From Flavobacterium sp. N1736 (lineage in GTDB: Bacteria > Bacteroidota > Bacteroidia > Flavobacteriales > Flavobacteriaceae): a stretch of DNA of 64,000 nucleotides. This document shows positions 62,486-64,000 of this stretch, one piece after another; the stretch's first letter is position 1, and each line of letters begins with the position of its first letter. Location: the NCBI RefSeq assembly GCF_025947065.1, contig NZ_CP109994.1:4836001-4900000 (forward strand). The letters are read 5' to 3'. The position numbers and the translations under genes are program-made. Under the pieces are notes generated by a model. That model was not told where the DNA came from and did no database searches. It saw nothing but the letters and a program-made list of their open reading frames with translations.

Positions 62486-64000
62486 TTACCATTGAGAATA
62501 GATTAATTTTTCTAGCCACGGAATCTTAACAATGCTAATATTCCACGGAATTTTTTCTAATAAAAGATCCTGTGTCTTTCGTTCAATTGTCACTTTCGGA
62601 TTCGATTCTGTCAAGTCTAATTTGCCTTCTCTCTGAAGAAATTCGCTCCTTAAAACACCCGTAGAAGTATTCTTTAAAGCCGACCAATGCTCCACAACAG
62701 ATTCTAACATTTCTTCTACGTGCTGTTTGTGCCGATCGTCAATTTTAATATCTCTCCTTATAGATTGCTGCAATGGAATTCCGCATAAAAACTTCTCAAA
62801 AAGCATAGCGTGTTCATAATCATTTTCTCTTTTTGTAGCCGCATAATGCAAAATATGCGCTGCTAATTCTTTATCAGAAACAGCATTTTTTTCGTCTATC
62901 AACTCACAGCTTTTTAACATTTCTTTCAAAAATGGATGCAGAATTATCAAACCTGCATTTTGTACATAACACGTTTTAAAATCGATATTTTCTTCCTCGA
63001 TTTCATCTTCATTTTTACTTATAGATTCCTCTTTTACAGAAAGATTTTCGACTTTCAATTCCGATATATTTTCATCAGTATAAAGCGGTTCTTTTTCTTC
63101 CGGTTTAAGTATTGATTCCTCTTTTTCGGAAGGATTTTCGGTTGTCAAATTCGATGTATTTTCTTCAGGATGAAGCGGTTCTTTTTCTTCAGGTTTACTT
63201 ATTAATGTATCTTTTACAGAAGAATTGATTTCGACTTTTAATTCGGTTGTATTTTCTTCTTTATTTATGTTTGAAGAAGTTTCTTCTTCTTTTAAAGTTT
63301 CCTTTTCTTCATAATAAATAATCTCTTTATTGATTTTTAAATCCGTAGGTTTTATTATTGATTCTGTCTTTTCTATTGATTCTGCTTTTTTAGAAATCAA
63401 ATAATTATCTTTTGTTTTTTGAAGCTCTTTGTCAGTAAAATCAGGCAATGCAAATGTTTTTATGTTTTGAATAAAAAGATCAAAAGACATTTTTTTTGAT
63501 ACAAAAACAGCTTGATTTTCGTCGTAAAAAGAGATAAGACCAAAATATTTTTTATCCGTCCAGACTTCAAAAATCATTTGCCAAAATGATGCTTTAAAAA
63601 CATGCGATTGGTTGTCGAGTATTTTTAATAATGTACTTTTTGCAACTATTTTTTGATTCACTTCAAAACTCAGAAAAGCAGCACTCAAAAGAGCAATTTC
63701 ATTATTTGAAAACTGATTAATGATTCGTTTTCGAACTTTTTTCTGATGTATTAATCTGCGAAACGGAATACTGAAAGTCTCATTTTGAAGTGTGTTGAAA
63801 TCAATTTTTTCAAAAAACACTTTTTCATCTTCTTTAATAATCCACCAGGGCATGCTTCCGTTTTCTATAAAATAAAGCAGCGTTTTAATCTCTTTATCTT
63901 TTGAAGAAATAACCTGCCATTCTGATGCATTTTGACTCTCATTTTTAGCCGATTTTTTTAGCTCATTTATGGTCTTCTGAACCTCTTTTTCGAGTTGGTT
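62486..64000 (-). CDS. Contractile injection system tape-measure protein (CIS_TMP), 5' end outside window
   Basis: 504 residues visible. The frame stays open from base 64000; the ATG at 63853 is internal, because the codons before it (DKEIKTLLYFIENGS, then MPWW) continue the family pattern. The middle (about 200-350) is Glu/Lys-rich and probably extended. The C-terminus shows family marks: AGLIILHPFLKEML, AAHILHYAATKREN, LFEKFLCGIPLQQSI, VVEHWSALKNTSTGVLRSEFLQREG, LLEKIPWNISIVKIPWLEKLI. In eCIS this protein sets tube length. It is the first gene seen of the operon; the structural genes should be upstream, past the right edge. Confidence 0.85.
   Translation of the reverse strand, partial: NQLEKEVQKTINELKKSAKNESQNASEWQVISSKDKEIKTLLYFIENGSMPWWIIKEDEKVFFEKIDFNTLQNETFSIPFRRLIHQKKVRKRIINQFSNNEIALLSAAFLSFEVNQKIVAKSTLLKILDNQSHVFKASFWQMIFEVWTDKKYFGLISFYDENQAVFVSKKMSFDLFIQNIKTFALPDFTDKELQKTKDNYLISKKAESIEKTESIIKPTDLKINKEIIYYEEKETLKEEETSSNINKEENTTELKVEINSSVKDTLISKPEEKEPLHPEENTSNLTTENPSEKEESILKPEEKEPLYTDENISELKVENLSVKEESISKNEDEIEEENIDFKTCYVQNAGLIILHPFLKEMLKSCELIDEKNAVSDKELAAHILHYAATKRENDYEHAMLFEKFLCGIPLQQSIRRDIKIDDRHKQHVEEMLESVVEHWSALKNTSTGVLRSEFLQREGKLDLTESNPKVTIERKTQDLLLEKIPWNISIVKIPWLEKLIYSQW

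Noticed and set aside
63853..63855. ATG at 63853 as the start of the tape-measure gene
   Set aside because: The frame is open upstream to base 64000 and the upstream residues (TLLYFIENGS before MPWW) continue the family pattern.

Overview
The window reads as chromosomal DNA of a gliding Flavobacterium-type member of the Bacteroidota. The evidence is the complete gldK-gldL-gldM-gldN cluster with a second gldN copy (gldO-like), a PorP/SprF partner next to a PKD/SprB-repeat adhesin, low GC, and promoters of the Bacteroidota type (TTG, about 20 bases, TAnnTTTG) in front of several genes and the initiator tRNA. No rRNA operon, intact insertion sequence or CRISPR array was seen.

Layout. 1-4.4 kb: end of a SulP anion transporter, a 58-residue membrane protein, an AraC regulator with an SDR oxidoreductase, and a secreted nucleotide pyrophosphatase/phosphodiesterase. 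4.6-12.5 kb (minus strand): housekeeping block miaB, sigma-54 activator, lptE, a TPR protein, secG, groES, groEL. 13.0-24.4 kb: topA, a degenerate ureohydrolase-like protein, the type IX secretion/gliding motor gldKLMN plus gldO, an FAD oxidoreductase and a DUF983 protein. 24.5-31.8 kb: an ABC-F ATPase, a divergent lipid pair (App1-like phosphatase and diacylglycerol-kinase-like enzyme), a GNAT-type transferase, DUF1761, a secreted LRR protein and a small hypothetical. 31.8-38.3 kb: one minus-strand operon of a 1454-residue T9SS-exported adhesin, its PorP/SprF partner and a membrane acyltransferase.

38.3-53.3 kb is accessory DNA: an IS110-type transposase remnant, two tandem secreted YD/RHS-like proteins of about 1050 residues, a full Rhs protein with a variable C-terminal tip carrying HEYFGH, a probable periplasmic immunity protein, a long inverted-repeat element with a second half-copy, a possible orphan immunity gene, a small hypothetical, tRNA-fMet and an internally deleted DUF4269 pseudogene. 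This is the typical look of a polymorphic-toxin locus.

53.3-64 kb (minus strand): a GT39-like glycosyltransferase, then the 3' end of an extracellular contractile injection system (eCIS) operon: tape-measure protein (running off the window), two DUF4157 proteins (one with a peptidoglycan-binding domain, one of 1373 residues with a nuclease-like C-terminal motif), an unknown 234-residue protein and the eCIS AAA+ ATPase. Sheath, tube and baseplate genes should lie beyond base 64000.

The window therefore holds three separate surface or delivery systems: T9SS/gliding with its adhesin, an Rhs toxin locus and an eCIS. The least described parts are the DUF4157-nuclease fusion, the Rhs tip with its candidate immunity gene, and several families of intergenic inverted repeats that sit at gene ends.
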